NCBI RefSeq assembly: GCF_008369405.1 | Contig: NZ_VSJJ01000001.1 | Span: 432,523-496,522, forward strand | DNA from: Streptococcus cristatus | Lineage (GTDB): Bacteria; Bacillota; Bacilli; Lactobacillales; Streptococcaceae | Direction of reading: 5' to 3' | DNA length: 64,000 bases | Shown here: positions 25,708-35,015 of the stretch, in pieces | How positions within the stretch are numbered: the stretch's first letter is position 1 | How the letters are laid out: each line of letters opens with the position of its first letter | Translations under genes and position numbers: made by a program | Notes under the pieces: model-generated | Database searches by the model: none | What the model was told of the DNA's origin: nothing | The model's input: only the letters and a program-made list of their open reading frames with translations

Positions 25708-26958
25708 TTATATCTTTTTTGGATATCTGTCAACTGGTATGGTTGACAGATATCCTTTTTTTGTTGTTATCACGTCCTGTTCTTTTACTGACTGTTGCTT
25801 CAAAATCTGCTTGTGTCGGTCTGTCAGTTTCGCATGGTCGAGAATGTCTTTTACAACCTGCGTCTGGTTGATTTCATCAAGTTTAATCGCAACCTTTAAG
25901 GTCGGGGCAACTTGATGAGATAGCCAGTTCAGCGTCCTTTGGAAGGAGTAAGGCTCTGGTTTTGTGGTTAGTTTTAATCGTTCACGATTGTTCCCAATAA
26001 ACCAAGCCCATTCTTCATTCAGTTTCCAATCAGAACGAGGTTTGGAATCGTCTTTATCTACAAAACGGATATACCGATTGATAATTTTAAAGGCGGTATG
26101 CTCTGGATTGTCATAGACGAGTAAATCACGGACTGCATAATAGGCACGCTCATTTTTCAATCGAATCTCAAAACGGTTTTTTACTTCTGCGTCTTCAATG
26201 GGAATATCATTTTTCTTGTACTGCTCGTAGTCCTTTTCATAGATACAGAAATAAACTTCACTTTGTAATGAACCGATATAGAGGGTGTTTCCCATACATT
26301 CCTTTTCCTCTTTGCGTACCAGTTCGCCACTGCGATAGCTTTTAAAACTGCGGAAGACGGAGATACATTCTTCCTGTTGGCACTTTTCAGTGAGTACAGG
26401 GATATTCAAAATCCCTGTCTTATCGTTAATGGCAAGGTCAAGGCGTTTCATCACACCGCCAGCCACCAAAACGTCCATAAAGAACTCATACCAGCTTCTT
26501 TGTTGTGCCAGAAGATAGCTTTCAAATTGTCTGCACCCACGACCTTTCAATTCCACCAGAACTCCTTTGTCCAGTTCATGGGAGCAAAGGACGAATATGT
26601 CGCCTAAAGCATAATGCTCTGAATAAGAATAGAAACCATAGTCCTCATGAAGAAAATAGGACAGTTTCAGTTGTAAGATGTTTTCGACCACCTGCTGTAC
26701 GTCTGTTGTCGGAAAGCGAATCCTTACATAATCAAACAGCATTTCAAGGGGAGCGTCGGGATTGAAGCGTTCCAGAGCTTCCCAAAGGGACTGCTGTAAA
26801 TCCTCTGATGGCTTGACTTTTCCTGTTTCAATATCGCTTAGATACTGCCTTGTAATACCAGTCGCAACAGCTAAACGGTTTTGAGATAGTCCATAAGCCA
26901 AGCGTTTTTCTTTTAAATGCTGTAACCAAGTTTGTTCATTCAGTAAAAATCCCTCCAA
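25708..26958 (-). CDS. orf20: Tn916 Orf20, MobT-type relaxase with 15 added C-terminal residues
   Basis: 416 residues. An N-terminal XRE HTH (~residues 12-65) is followed by a Rep_trans/MobT domain. It nicks oriT, which lies directly upstream of its gene, and starts rolling-circle transfer. Tn916 Orf20 as I recall it ends after residue 401; here the last 15 codons (GYLSTIPVDRYPKKI) come from the palindrome at the junction with the erm(B) segment. The catalytic domain is unaffected. The start at 26958 has a GGAGGG site. Confidence 0.92.
   Translation of the reverse strand: MEGFLLNEQTWLQHLKEKRLAYGLSQNRLAVATGITRQYLSDIETGKVKPSEDLQQSLWEALERFNPDAPLEMLFDYVRIRFPTTDVQQVVENILQLKLSYFLHEDYGFYSYSEHYALGDIFVLCSHELDKGVLVELKGRGCRQFESYLLAQQRSWYEFFMDVLVAGGVMKRLDLAINDKTGILNIPVLTEKCQQEECISVFRSFKSYRSGELVRKEEKECMGNTLYIGSLQSEVYFCIYEKDYEQYKKNDIPIEDAEVKNRFEIRLKNERAYYAVRDLLVYDNPEHTAFKIINRYIRFVDKDDSKPRSDWKLNEEWAWFIGNNRERLKLTTKPEPYSFQRTLNWLSHQVAPTLKVAIKLDEINQTQVVKDILDHAKLTDRHKQILKQQSVKEQDVITTKKGYLSTIPVDRYPKKI
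25721..25755. repeat. 35-bp palindrome at the orf20/erm(B) junction
   Basis: Perfect 14-bp arms (ggatatctgtcaac / gttgacagatatcc) around a 7-nt loop. Its first 24 bases recur inverted at 24331-24354. It encodes the extra tail of Orf20. Confidence 0.9.
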
Positions 26959-26959
26959 T

Positions 26960-27135
26960 CAAAAAGGCGTATGTCAACTTTTAAAGCCCATTTGACATAC
27001 GCTGAAATTTTGTAAATCCCTTGTAACCAAAGGATTTTCTAATGTTTTTTTGACTGTTTCCTGTCGATTTGTACCCCCCTGTTAGATACGGGGGGTTAAG
27101 TGCTGGCGTGGCTATTGCCACACCAGCCAGCAAGA
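26960..27135 (-). other. Tn916 origin of transfer (oriT)
   Basis: Lies between orf20 (relaxase) and orf21, the mapped oriT interval of Tn916. It holds three inverted repeats: 26967-27002 (gcgtatgtcaa arms), 27073-27096 (acccccc/ggggggt around a 10-nt loop), and 27102-27127 (gctggcgtggc / ccacaccagc). The C-run hairpin is the region of the reported nick site. Confidence 0.85.
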
Positions 27136-28521
27136 TCAGTCCACACCTGCGACTTCCGCTTCGCACGTCGCCTGCGTGGACTGTCTGCTGTTGGATAACT
27201 TTTTAATTTCCTCCAAGAAATCATATCCTTTTGGTACAAGGGGAGTATAAAACTCTGATATGACACTTGTTCCTACATCAACATAGCCACGACCTTTGAT
27301 TCGCTTTAAGAAGAAATCCTTTTGTACGTCACTGCCAAACATCATGCCATAGCCCATTTCAGACATACGACCTAAAGCCACTCTGAAATTAAACTGATCA
27401 CGGATTCCGTCGCCTAAATATTTTGCGTCTGGACGTTGACAAGCCAGTATTAGAAAGAAGCCAGCTTGACGACCTAACATGACAATCTGTTTCAGCTTAT
27501 TCATAACTGCGGTGTTTTCTTTTGTTCCCAGCATTTCCATGAAAGCGACGTATTCATCAAAGATTAAGAAGTGTGCCGGGAGACCTAAGTAAGCATAATT
27601 TTTGCCAGTCTTATAGTTCTTCATCTGCTTCATTTCCTCACTACGTTTCATCATTTCTTCATAGAATGTTTCAATGCAAGAAAGCAAGTCTTCTTTTCTA
27701 TAGTAGACATTTGCCATCACAGAACCTAAGTCCGCAAGGTCAGCATTTTTCGGGTCAAGAATATACAGTTTTGAATCTGTATGAAGCAAGGCTTCAATCA
27801 GTGTCAGTATAAAGTAAGTTTTACCGCCACCTGTACCACCAGCAATCAACATATGAGGGAGCTTATCATATTCCCACCATACGTTTTTCATTAAGCGAAG
27901 TTTACCATCTTTAGCTTCTACTTCATCAATAGAAATACGACTGGCTATGGTGTCATAGAGCAAAGTATATTCCACATAGGAATCCTTTAACTCTTTATCC
28001 GTCAGCTCACAGTACAAGCCACTCTCTAATTTCTTTTCCAAGTGTAAGAGTTGGTCTTGATATTTTCCCAGCGTGATTTCCACCCGTATCTGTATCAAGC
28101 CATTTTTAAGTCGATAATACATTTTAGGGAAGTAGGTTATCTTTTCCTTTGTACGACCAGCACTATCTTTAAAGAAACCCTCTGTTTTGACCTGTTCAGA
28201 TTCATACCACTTGTTTTCAAGTATCATCTTTGCCAGTTTTTGACGGTGGTAAAGTTGTTTAACCGTATCATAGCGAACCCGTTTGAATACAAACGCTACC
28301 AGCAAGCAGATAAGAATTGCGACACTGAAACTGATAATTAAATAGGGAATGTCAATCTTATCTGCTTGTGATAGGTTAAAATCCTGCCAGTTGATCTGCT
28401 GGATTGTCTTCACATGAAACAGTCCGACAACCAGCAGGAAAACAGGCAGGAGTGACGCTATCGTAAAATGAAAGACTAAATCTTTACCAGATGGGCGAAT
28501 CCTTTTACCACGCTGTTTCAT
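27136..28521 (-). CDS. orf21: Tn916 Orf21, FtsK/SpoIIIE-like coupling protein
   Basis: 461 residues. Two N-terminal membrane segments (~17-37 and ~50-75) are followed by an FtsK-like ATPase with Walker A GGTGGGKT near residue 230, and a Walker B-like FLIFDEYV near 325. It links the Orf20-DNA complex to the channel (TcpA-type). The start at 28521 has an AAAGGAG site. Confidence 0.95.
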   Translation of the reverse strand: MKQRGKRIRPSGKDLVFHFTIASLLPVFLLVVGLFHVKTIQQINWQDFNLSQADKIDIPYLIISFSVAILICLLVAFVFKRVRYDTVKQLYHRQKLAKMILENKWYESEQVKTEGFFKDSAGRTKEKITYFPKMYYRLKNGLIQIRVEITLGKYQDQLLHLEKKLESGLYCELTDKELKDSYVEYTLLYDTIASRISIDEVEAKDGKLRLMKNVWWEYDKLPHMLIAGGTGGGKTYFILTLIEALLHTDSKLYILDPKNADLADLGSVMANVYYRKEDLLSCIETFYEEMMKRSEEMKQMKNYKTGKNYAYLGLPAHFLIFDEYVAFMEMLGTKENTAVMNKLKQIVMLGRQAGFFLILACQRPDAKYLGDGIRDQFNFRVALGRMSEMGYGMMFGSDVQKDFFLKRIKGRGYVDVGTSVISEFYTPLVPKGYDFLEEIKKLSNSRQSTQATCEAEVAGVD

Positions 28522-28549
28522 GCGAAAAAGTCTCCTTTCTACCTAGCGA

Positions 28550-28936
28550 CTATTTGTCTTGTGTCGGTTCTTTCTTTGCTTGTGGTTGAGCTTTGAATGA
28601 ACTAGAATCCTTTGTCAGCACAATATCGTCTGCCTTGATATACCAGTCAACATCTGCTCCTTGATAGGTGGCAGTAGCAACGGTGTCCGCAATGGGATTG
28701 ATAAGTTCCACCCGTGCGTTATAATCAAACTCTTTCAAAGGCACGCTGGCAGGAATACTTACTTGAATCATGCGTCCTTGTCCTTTGGATTTTAAGTCAT
28801 AGGTACGTTCCTTGATTTCATCTGAAACCGACCCGTCTTCATTTTGGATTCTCACTTCACGACGTAGAGCAGAGAATTTCAATTCTCCAAAAGTCGTGTC
28901 TTTATCTAATACAATGCCATTTGCTAATCTCATCAT
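28550..28936 (-). CDS. orf22: Tn916 Orf22, DUF961 (YdcP-like) protein
   Basis: 128 residues and soluble. It is a DUF961 family member, homologous to Orf23. In ICEBs1 such proteins (HelP-like) assist helicase processivity during element replication. It lies 15 bp downstream of orf23. Confidence 0.9.
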   Translation of the reverse strand: MMRLANGIVLDKDTTFGELKFSALRREVRIQNEDGSVSDEIKERTYDLKSKGQGRMIQVSIPASVPLKEFDYNARVELINPIADTVATATYQGADVDWYIKADDIVLTKDSSSFKAQPQAKKEPTQDK

Positions 28937-28951
28937 TTTTCCTCTCTTTCT

Positions 28952-29266
28952 TTATTCTTTTATCATGTCGTCAGCATGTAAAAGGTAATTTGTAAAACCA
29001 CGAGTGCCGATTTTGTAGCCCTCTGCGGTAATACGTGGATTGACTAACTTCACACGTTCCTCAAAGCCGAAATGTTTTTCGCCAGCTTCAGCAGGAAGCA
29101 CCACCACAATATCATCTGCTCTTTGAACATCAGAATAGAGATTATAGCTTCTTGATAAGACAGTTAGCCGTCCGTTGATTCTTCGCTGAACGACTTTATC
29201 CTCGCCAGCAAATTCTAAATTGCCGAATGTTTTTTCCATGTTGGGAATCACAAATTTAAGTTCCAT
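28952..29266 (-). CDS. orf23: Tn916 Orf23, DUF961 (YdcP-like) protein
   Basis: 104 residues. It is a paralogue of Orf22, sharing the pattern of an N-terminal 'FGxLEFAGEDKVVQRR'-like start and a later VKLVNPR. It is probably the first substantial gene of the Tn916 transfer operon and a partner in element replication. Confidence 0.9.
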   Translation of the reverse strand: MELKFVIPNMEKTFGNLEFAGEDKVVQRRINGRLTVLSRSYNLYSDVQRADDIVVVLPAEAGEKHFGFEERVKLVNPRITAEGYKIGTRGFTNYLLHADDMIKE

Positions 29267-29288
29267 ATTTTTACCTATCCTTTCTTTT

Positions 29289-29363
29289 TTATTGGCTGAA
29301 TGAATGTTTGATGGTCTTAAAGAGTGGGGAACGACCTTTTGATTCTTGATTTTTTGTTTTCAT
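29289..29363 (-). CDS. 24-residue basic peptide upstream of orf23
   Basis: ATG at 29363 follows AAAGGAAGTG with good spacing. The product is 24 residues (MKTKNQESKGRSPLFKTIKH...). It sits where Tn916 orf24 is drawn, but I cannot confirm identity. It could be a leader peptide for the transfer operon. Confidence 0.45.
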   Translation of the reverse strand: MKTKNQESKGRSPLFKTIKHSFSQ

Positions 29364-29397
29364 AAGTTCACTTCCTTTCAAAATCGGGTAAAAAAAT

Positions 29398-29422
29398 AGA
29401 CACCTCATTTTTTGAAGTGTCT
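29398..29422 (-). terminator. Terminator or attenuator upstream of the Tn916 transfer operon
   Basis: Arms agacac-ctca / tgaa-gtgtct (one mismatch), followed on the minus strand by ATTTTTTT. It would block ICE transcription from entering orf23-orf13 or attenuate the operon. Confidence 0.6.
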
Positions 29423-29506
29423 ACCTATTAAATATTCAAATTTTATTGGAAGTATCTTTATATCTTCACTTTTCAAGGATAAATCGTCGTATCAAAGCTC
29501 ATTCAT

Positions 29507-29535
29507 AAGTAGTAAATTAGTAGTAAATTGAGTGG
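29507..29535. promoter_or_regulatory. Tn916 integrase arm-type (DR2) sites, orf23 end
   Basis: Two tandem copies of agtagtaaatt, in the same orientation as the sites at 8918-8940. They lie about 55 bp inside the inferred transposon end. Confidence 0.7.
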
Positions 29536-29655
29536 TTTTGACCTTGATAAAGTGTGATAAGTCCAGTTTTTATGCGGATAACTAGATTTTTATGCTATTT
29601 TTCAAATAAAAAAGATGACTTACTGAACCTGTAAGCCACCTAATCAGTCGGTTTA

Positions 29656-29763
29656 TTCTGGTGTCTGCCACCGCTTGGCCCGTACGTCCAAGATTGCTAT
29701 CGGATTTTGTTCTGGTGTCCGCCACCGCTTGGCCCTTATGTCCAAGATTACTATCAGATTGAC
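29656..29763 (-). repeat. Two tandem 54-bp units in ICE DNA beside the Tn916 end
   Basis: Units start at 29656 and 29710, with about five scattered differences before the last few bases diverge. They would encode an 18-residue repeat (SDSNLGxxGQAVADTRTK) on the minus strand. The frame runs into Tn916, has a poor ribosome site, and ends at 29582. It may be a fragment of a longer repeat-bearing gene. Confidence 0.7.
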
Positions 29764-29832
29764 CATGAGCCGACCACTCATTTATAGACATATTGTATCT
29801 TTAAATAGCTACAATTTCAAGTGTAAACTCTT

Positions 29833-32646
29833 CTATTTGGTCGTATAAGCAAAACTGATGGCACTATCTGCTTGAGAGATTTTTCTAAAGGTATAGTTAG
29901 GGTTGCCCCCATAGTTGGTTTCAGACACAAGGAAAGAACCATCATCATAGACCTTCTCTACAAAAGCCACATGACCATAGCTGGCTGGTGTACCATGTGT
30001 ACCTCCTACAAAGGAAACAATAGCACCTGCTCTTGGTGTAGAGCCCGTTTCCCCACCAAGACTTGAAGCTGTCGCAACCCAGTCTTGACCATTTCCCATG
30101 GTATTAATGATTGAAATCTTTTCTCCATTTCTACCTTTTAATTTTAAGCCTAACTGGTTCATACGAGCCGCAACACCCCATGTACATTGTCCATAAGCAT
30201 AGGCCATACCATCTCCACCACCAGGAACAGAATGATCATACAAGTCCCCACGAACCCCTTCAAGGGATTGTGGATCACTTTTTGCCTGTCCTCCATTTGT
30301 TTGACTAAAGCCTTTTTCAATTTGGTAATACCATTCCGTTGCTCTGGTTTGTCTTTCCAGTAGTTTGTCACCAGAATTTCCCTCCCAATAGGTCAGAAAG
30401 AGTTGGGCCAGATTGGCTGCACTGCCTGTATTTTTAAAGAAATCCTTTAACCAACTTTGATAGTAAGGACTATCCCCATGAAGCATAAAATCAAGTTGTA
30501 GGTCTAAATCATACCATTTCTTATTTTGGGTGCGTGCATAATTTAACAAGGCTGTATGCCGTGTTGACCCATCTGCGGTATCTGTCCATTGCCCTAAACC
30601 TAGACCTCTATGAAGAATATTAGGATAAGCACCACTATAAATGGCTGGACCTCCAATCGCTAACCAGCTTTCATTATCCCATGAGGAATCGGTAGCGCCA
30701 ACAGGAGGAGATAAATAATCTCCTTCAGCTCGTTTAGGATTAATAGAAGACTCTACCGACCAATTTCCTAAAATTGCCGCAATGGCTTGGGGACTTGCCC
30801 CTTGAGATTTCAAAAACTCATAAATATGTTTTGCTCGTTCAAACTCATCCCCACCAAACTGACCAATGGCTGGTAAGATAGTGGTCTGAAGTTGAATGAC
30901 TTTTGGAAAATAAAATTGCGGATTGACATACACCAATTTTTCTTTCTTGTTTTTATACTTTTGATAGGAAACTTTCAAACCTGTATCGTCTGGTGTTTCA
31001 CCAATAATATCACCCGTTAGGACTCTTGTCCCCTCAATCGCACGGCCATTATGAATAGAATACAAGGTCAATCGACTCTCATTCTCTCCTTTTCCGTTAG
31101 TGAGAATAACATCATCTCCGTCTAGAGATACAACACCATCCATTGGTGCGACAATTGTTTGGTGAGCCTTCGCTTCTAGTAGAATATACTCCTGAAGAGT
31201 AGGTTTTCCGTCTAAATCATAGTATCCATAACGATAAGTCATGGTTAGACTATCTTCGTTGCTTTTCCCCTCAAATGGATTGTCCAATTCCTGCATGGAA
31301 GCATAGACACCCTCTTCTTTTAGTTCCTTTATTTCCTCTTGATCGTCTTTCGATAGTTTATACTTAGGAGTTTCATAGAGGTCTTGCATGGATTTCAAAT
31401 CATCCCCATCGTTTAAATCATGCCACAAAGTAGACAGATAATCCTTGTAAGATTCTGAACTAAATAAGTGAACTGGTTTGTGTAACTCATAGTCATGGAA
31501 TTTAAAGTTCATATACCCCATCACATCATCAACTTTTGTGTAATAAGTAATTCCTTTGTCATTTGTGCGAGTATGTTCTGCATCTTCCCAAGTTAGGTGG
31601 GTATAAGCTTTTGTTAATTCAAATTCATCTTGTTGAATCAAACTAGCAGATGAAAATCCTAAAAAGAAGCTCATTATAAGTAAAAGAAGAAAGACTATTC
31701 CTCCAACTATCCAGGTTACAGGATTTCCAGCCGCAAATGTAAAGAAGGAAAAGGCTGCTTTTAGTTTTTGATAGATATTTCGGACACTTGTAAGACCTTG
31801 TTTCTTTAATTTTCGAAACCGATTTTTAAAAGAACTTGGGTTATCTTTCGCTAGTTTCCATCCTTTTCCATCCTTAAAATGATGGTATCGCTCTTTTGTG
31901 TTGGTCAGTCTTTTCTTGGTAAAACGACCTGTTGCTTGTCCTGTTTTGACACTAGCTTTTCCAAGGTTATAAGAAAGGAGACTGTAGCGTTTTCCTTTTC
32001 TAATTGTCTCTTGAAGTGTGTGATAACCTTCTAAATCTTCATTTTCTGAAGCTAACTCTCCACCTTCACGTCCAAGGACATAAAGAAAAGTTTTGGCTTT
32101 CCTACTGACTTTTTTGGACTTATAGGCTTGTTTAGTAGATTTTAGATTCTCTTTTGCGGCCTTGACTTCTTTCTTAGCTTTTAATTCTTCTAAACTCTTC
32201 CCTTGAAAGAAAAAATTAGATTTATGTTTCGATTCCTGACCGTAGAAAAATTTTTGATTGGTTTTTCTTTCTTTACGACTCTCTTTTCTTTCTTCTTTTG
32301 CTTCTACCTTTGCTTCCTTAAATTGATTCTTGGCTATTTTCAATCGTTTCCTAGCATGAGGCAACCGTCTGTCTCTTAATTCTTTGCGATTTAAAAGAGA
32401 TGGAGGACTATTTTGAAGAATATGATTGTAGTCTTCATTTGCTTGTTTTACTCTAGCCTTTGAAGCTTCTCTCATCTCCTCCAGCTTTTCCTTTATCTCT
32501 TTTTTCCATGCTTTTTCATCCAGTACAGCGGAATTTTTTTTCTGTTTCTTCACCTCCTTCTTTCCTTTTTTCAAGAATTTCTTCTCATCTTTTAGACTTC
32601 TTCTAAATGCCTTTCGGGCACGTATGATTTCTCTTTTATCCTTCAT
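29833..32646 (-). CDS. ICE conjugation cell-wall hydrolase: charged N-terminus, lysozyme-like and CHAP domains
   Basis: 937 residues. The first ~290 are extremely Lys/Glu-rich, probably coiled coil and cytoplasmic. One membrane segment lies near 305-330 (VTWIVGGIVFLLLLIMSFFL). A variable region follows, then a phage-tail-lysozyme-like domain (~610-760; WSVESSINP with catalytic Glu) and a C-terminal CHAP amidase/endopeptidase (~810-935; Cys in AYGQCTW, His in YGHVAF). It is VirB1-like, digesting peptidoglycan for channel assembly. It is the last gene of the operon before Tn916. Confidence 0.92.
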   Translation of the reverse strand: MKDKREIIRARKAFRRSLKDEKKFLKKGKKEVKKQKKNSAVLDEKAWKKEIKEKLEEMREASKARVKQANEDYNHILQNSPPSLLNRKELRDRRLPHARKRLKIAKNQFKEAKVEAKEERKESRKERKTNQKFFYGQESKHKSNFFFQGKSLEELKAKKEVKAAKENLKSTKQAYKSKKVSRKAKTFLYVLGREGGELASENEDLEGYHTLQETIRKGKRYSLLSYNLGKASVKTGQATGRFTKKRLTNTKERYHHFKDGKGWKLAKDNPSSFKNRFRKLKKQGLTSVRNIYQKLKAAFSFFTFAAGNPVTWIVGGIVFLLLLIMSFFLGFSSASLIQQDEFELTKAYTHLTWEDAEHTRTNDKGITYYTKVDDVMGYMNFKFHDYELHKPVHLFSSESYKDYLSTLWHDLNDGDDLKSMQDLYETPKYKLSKDDQEEIKELKEEGVYASMQELDNPFEGKSNEDSLTMTYRYGYYDLDGKPTLQEYILLEAKAHQTIVAPMDGVVSLDGDDVILTNGKGENESRLTLYSIHNGRAIEGTRVLTGDIIGETPDDTGLKVSYQKYKNKKEKLVYVNPQFYFPKVIQLQTTILPAIGQFGGDEFERAKHIYEFLKSQGASPQAIAAILGNWSVESSINPKRAEGDYLSPPVGATDSSWDNESWLAIGGPAIYSGAYPNILHRGLGLGQWTDTADGSTRHTALLNYARTQNKKWYDLDLQLDFMLHGDSPYYQSWLKDFFKNTGSAANLAQLFLTYWEGNSGDKLLERQTRATEWYYQIEKGFSQTNGGQAKSDPQSLEGVRGDLYDHSVPGGGDGMAYAYGQCTWGVAARMNQLGLKLKGRNGEKISIINTMGNGQDWVATASSLGGETGSTPRAGAIVSFVGGTHGTPASYGHVAFVEKVYDDGSFLVSETNYGGNPNYTFRKISQADSAISFAYTTK

Positions 32647-32657
32647 TTACCTTCTCC

Positions 32658-35015
32658 TTAATTAGAAGCCATTTTATCAGGATCTGTACTCATGATATCA
32701 AACAATTGAGTACCTTGAGGAATCTTATTTTTAAAGGGAACTACAACGGAACCAGCTTTTATCAGTCCTGCACCTTTTTCTGGATTGACTAGGTATTTTT
32801 CAAGTTCTTTTGACAAGCCTAAGAGTTGAACCAATTCTTCTCGGTCATTTTTTGCTTGCTTGAGGAGAATCATAAATTCACTATTTGCAATAATCCGTCT
32901 ACCATTTGGATCTAACAATAAGGTTTCGACATTTTGGGTTATCCCAGTCGGACTGGCTCCATATTTTCTGACACGACTCCACAATTTAAAGAAGAAATCA
33001 CTGGCATATTTATCTAATAAAAGAAGCTGCATTTCATCAAAATAAATCCAAGTCTTCTTCCCTAATTTTTGGTTCCGAACGACACGATTCCATATCTGAT
33101 CAAAAACAACCATAAGAGCGATTTGTTTCAGCTCATCTCCTAACTTTTTAACGTTATAGATTAAGAAGTTAGATCCTGTCTGAATATTGGTCTTATGAGA
33201 AAAAATATCAAGAGAACCTTCAACATACAGTTCCATATCAAGTGCCAAATTCTGCGCTTCTTCTTCTGGTTGTTGGCTCAAGACAAAGACCCATTCTTCC
33301 AAAGAAGGCTCTTTAAATGACTGATAGGTGAGTCTGGTGACTCGGTCTATAATCGATTTTTCTCTCCCATCCATTTTTCTATCCAATAACTTGCCAATAA
33401 AAGATAAAAGAAATTCTGATTTTACCTTTACAGGATCCTCATCCATATTTTCCTCAGACAAGTCAAGGACATTGAGATAAGTTTGGGAATCGGGCGCAAT
33501 ATCAATCATTTCTCCCCCAAAAGCTCGTCCAATGACACTGTATTCTGCTTCTGGATCCACGATGATAATTTCAGTATTTTCACCAGATTCCTTGATTTTG
33601 GTCGTGATAATTTCATGCTTAGTTGCCATCCCTTTCCCAGCTCCAGATGTTCCTAAAATCAGACCAGACGGTGTATTTAATAGGCTGCGATCAATGGTAA
33701 TAATATTGCTTGAGATTTGATTGATACCATAATATTTCCCACTACGGTCTTGTAAGTCTACTGAAGTCCAAGGTGAGTTCACTGCTATATTGGACGTTAA
33801 TAAACTCCGTGATACTCCCTCTAAAAAATCACAACCAAATGGCAGCAAACTATTAAAGGCTGCTTCTTGCATATATGGAAGTTTATCAATCATTAGATCA
33901 TTTGAGCCGGCCACTTGTTGGATAATGTCTAGGGCTTGTTTGAGTTCTTCTTCATCCTGACCAAAGACCCCAATCAAGAAGACCGTTTGAAATAGTTTAT
34001 CTCCTGTCTCGGTCATGGTTTTTAAGAGTTCTTCAGCTTCATCGATATTGCTTTCTAATACATGACCTACTTTTTCCAAATAGATACCTGTACGAGCTAG
34101 TTTTTGTTGTTCTCCAATCTTTTGGGATTCCATTAAGGTTTTCTTTGTTCGTAGTTTCTTCATGGCATCTGCCTTGGTCGAACTTTGAGCATGAAGGCTT
34201 ACAATCAATTCCAGATCTCCTTGCATAAGGTCTCGGATAAACTGATCCCCTAATTCCATACCGTAGTCTCTCACATAGACAATCTGTAATAAGCGGTCAT
34301 TGATTTGTAGGTAATTCTTGTTTTTAAAATCCAAGAGATTAGGTGCTATGAAGTGACGAGTTGTCTGGCCAGATCTCGTTAAATCACGATAAGAAAAAGG
34401 AAGATGGTGTTCTCCTCTAAGCATATCTGCCAACAAGTTCACCCGTTCTTCTCCAGTCAAGGATCCAAATCTTGCATCAATTTCTGAGAAACCACTCTTG
34501 AAATATTCGCCTATTTGAGACAAGGAACGATAAGCTTGTTTGGGATTAGAATCCTTTCTACCAAAACTAATCAGTTTCACAGCCGAAAAGTTATTTTCAC
34601 CACTATCTAAATTTTGATTCATCATCCGATTCAATTCTTTACGATAGGTATCATATCCATCTTCTTTTTCCTCATACAAAACACTTTGTCTAAACTTTTC
34701 TAAATTCAATCTTTTATTAAAGATAGTCAATTGGAAGTTGGTTTGGTCGTCTAAAGAGTTAATCAAATCAGAATACTTCTCAATGATTGCCCCCTTATCT
34801 TCTAAACCAACGGTTTGGTAATTGACATCACCAAGTAAATAGCTTTGTGAGAAATAATCTTCTTTCACCTGCATCAGACCATTTTGATACAGGGCTTGAT
34901 AGGAAAGAGTATTAGCCGTTGAAGGTAACACTTCCTCTTTTTTCCCTTTAGCTTCTTCCTTTTTATTAGTCATTGAAGTTTTTTGTTTCTTTAATGTATT
35001 TGATTTTCTTTTCAT
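32658..35015 (-). CDS. ICE VirB4-family conjugation ATPase
   Basis: 785 residues from ATG at 35015 (AAAGGACC site), overlapping the PrgI-like gene by 50 bp. It has an N-terminal VirB4 domain, then an AAA+-like domain. Walker A reads GTSGAGKG near residue 455-462: the usual Ser/Thr after Lys is Gly. Walker B is WIYFDEMQ near 665. It powers the type IV channel. The Walker A variant seems to be shared by this ICE lineage, but I recall that only loosely. Confidence 0.92.
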   Translation of the reverse strand: MKRKSNTLKKQKTSMTNKKEEAKGKKEEVLPSTANTLSYQALYQNGLMQVKEDYFSQSYLLGDVNYQTVGLEDKGAIIEKYSDLINSLDDQTNFQLTIFNKRLNLEKFRQSVLYEEKEDGYDTYRKELNRMMNQNLDSGENNFSAVKLISFGRKDSNPKQAYRSLSQIGEYFKSGFSEIDARFGSLTGEERVNLLADMLRGEHHLPFSYRDLTRSGQTTRHFIAPNLLDFKNKNYLQINDRLLQIVYVRDYGMELGDQFIRDLMQGDLELIVSLHAQSSTKADAMKKLRTKKTLMESQKIGEQQKLARTGIYLEKVGHVLESNIDEAEELLKTMTETGDKLFQTVFLIGVFGQDEEELKQALDIIQQVAGSNDLMIDKLPYMQEAAFNSLLPFGCDFLEGVSRSLLTSNIAVNSPWTSVDLQDRSGKYYGINQISSNIITIDRSLLNTPSGLILGTSGAGKGMATKHEIITTKIKESGENTEIIIVDPEAEYSVIGRAFGGEMIDIAPDSQTYLNVLDLSEENMDEDPVKVKSEFLLSFIGKLLDRKMDGREKSIIDRVTRLTYQSFKEPSLEEWVFVLSQQPEEEAQNLALDMELYVEGSLDIFSHKTNIQTGSNFLIYNVKKLGDELKQIALMVVFDQIWNRVVRNQKLGKKTWIYFDEMQLLLLDKYASDFFFKLWSRVRKYGASPTGITQNVETLLLDPNGRRIIANSEFMILLKQAKNDREELVQLLGLSKELEKYLVNPEKGAGLIKAGSVVVPFKNKIPQGTQLFDIMSTDPDKMASN

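Larger units (their letters stand above)
8781..29590. mobile_element. Tn916-family conjugative transposon with tet(M) and erm(B), Tn6002-like
   Basis: The complete Tn916 gene set is present in canonical order, from int at one end to orf23 at the other. The ends are placed at caaagtataaattt (8781) and ggataactagatttt (ending 29590) from memory of Tn916 termini, give or take about 10 bp; both junctions sit in T-rich ICE DNA as expected. The length is about 20.8 kb against 18.0 kb for Tn916. The excess of about 2.8 kb is accounted for by the ISL3-erm(B) segment at about 22.9-25.75 kb, the arrangement known as Tn6002. orf9 is intact, which argues against Tn3872. Confidence 0.9.

Noticed and set aside
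29582-29791. 69-codon minus-strand frame across the Tn916 junction
   Set aside because: It ends inside the transposon terminus and has a poor start. Only the tandem repeat is supported.
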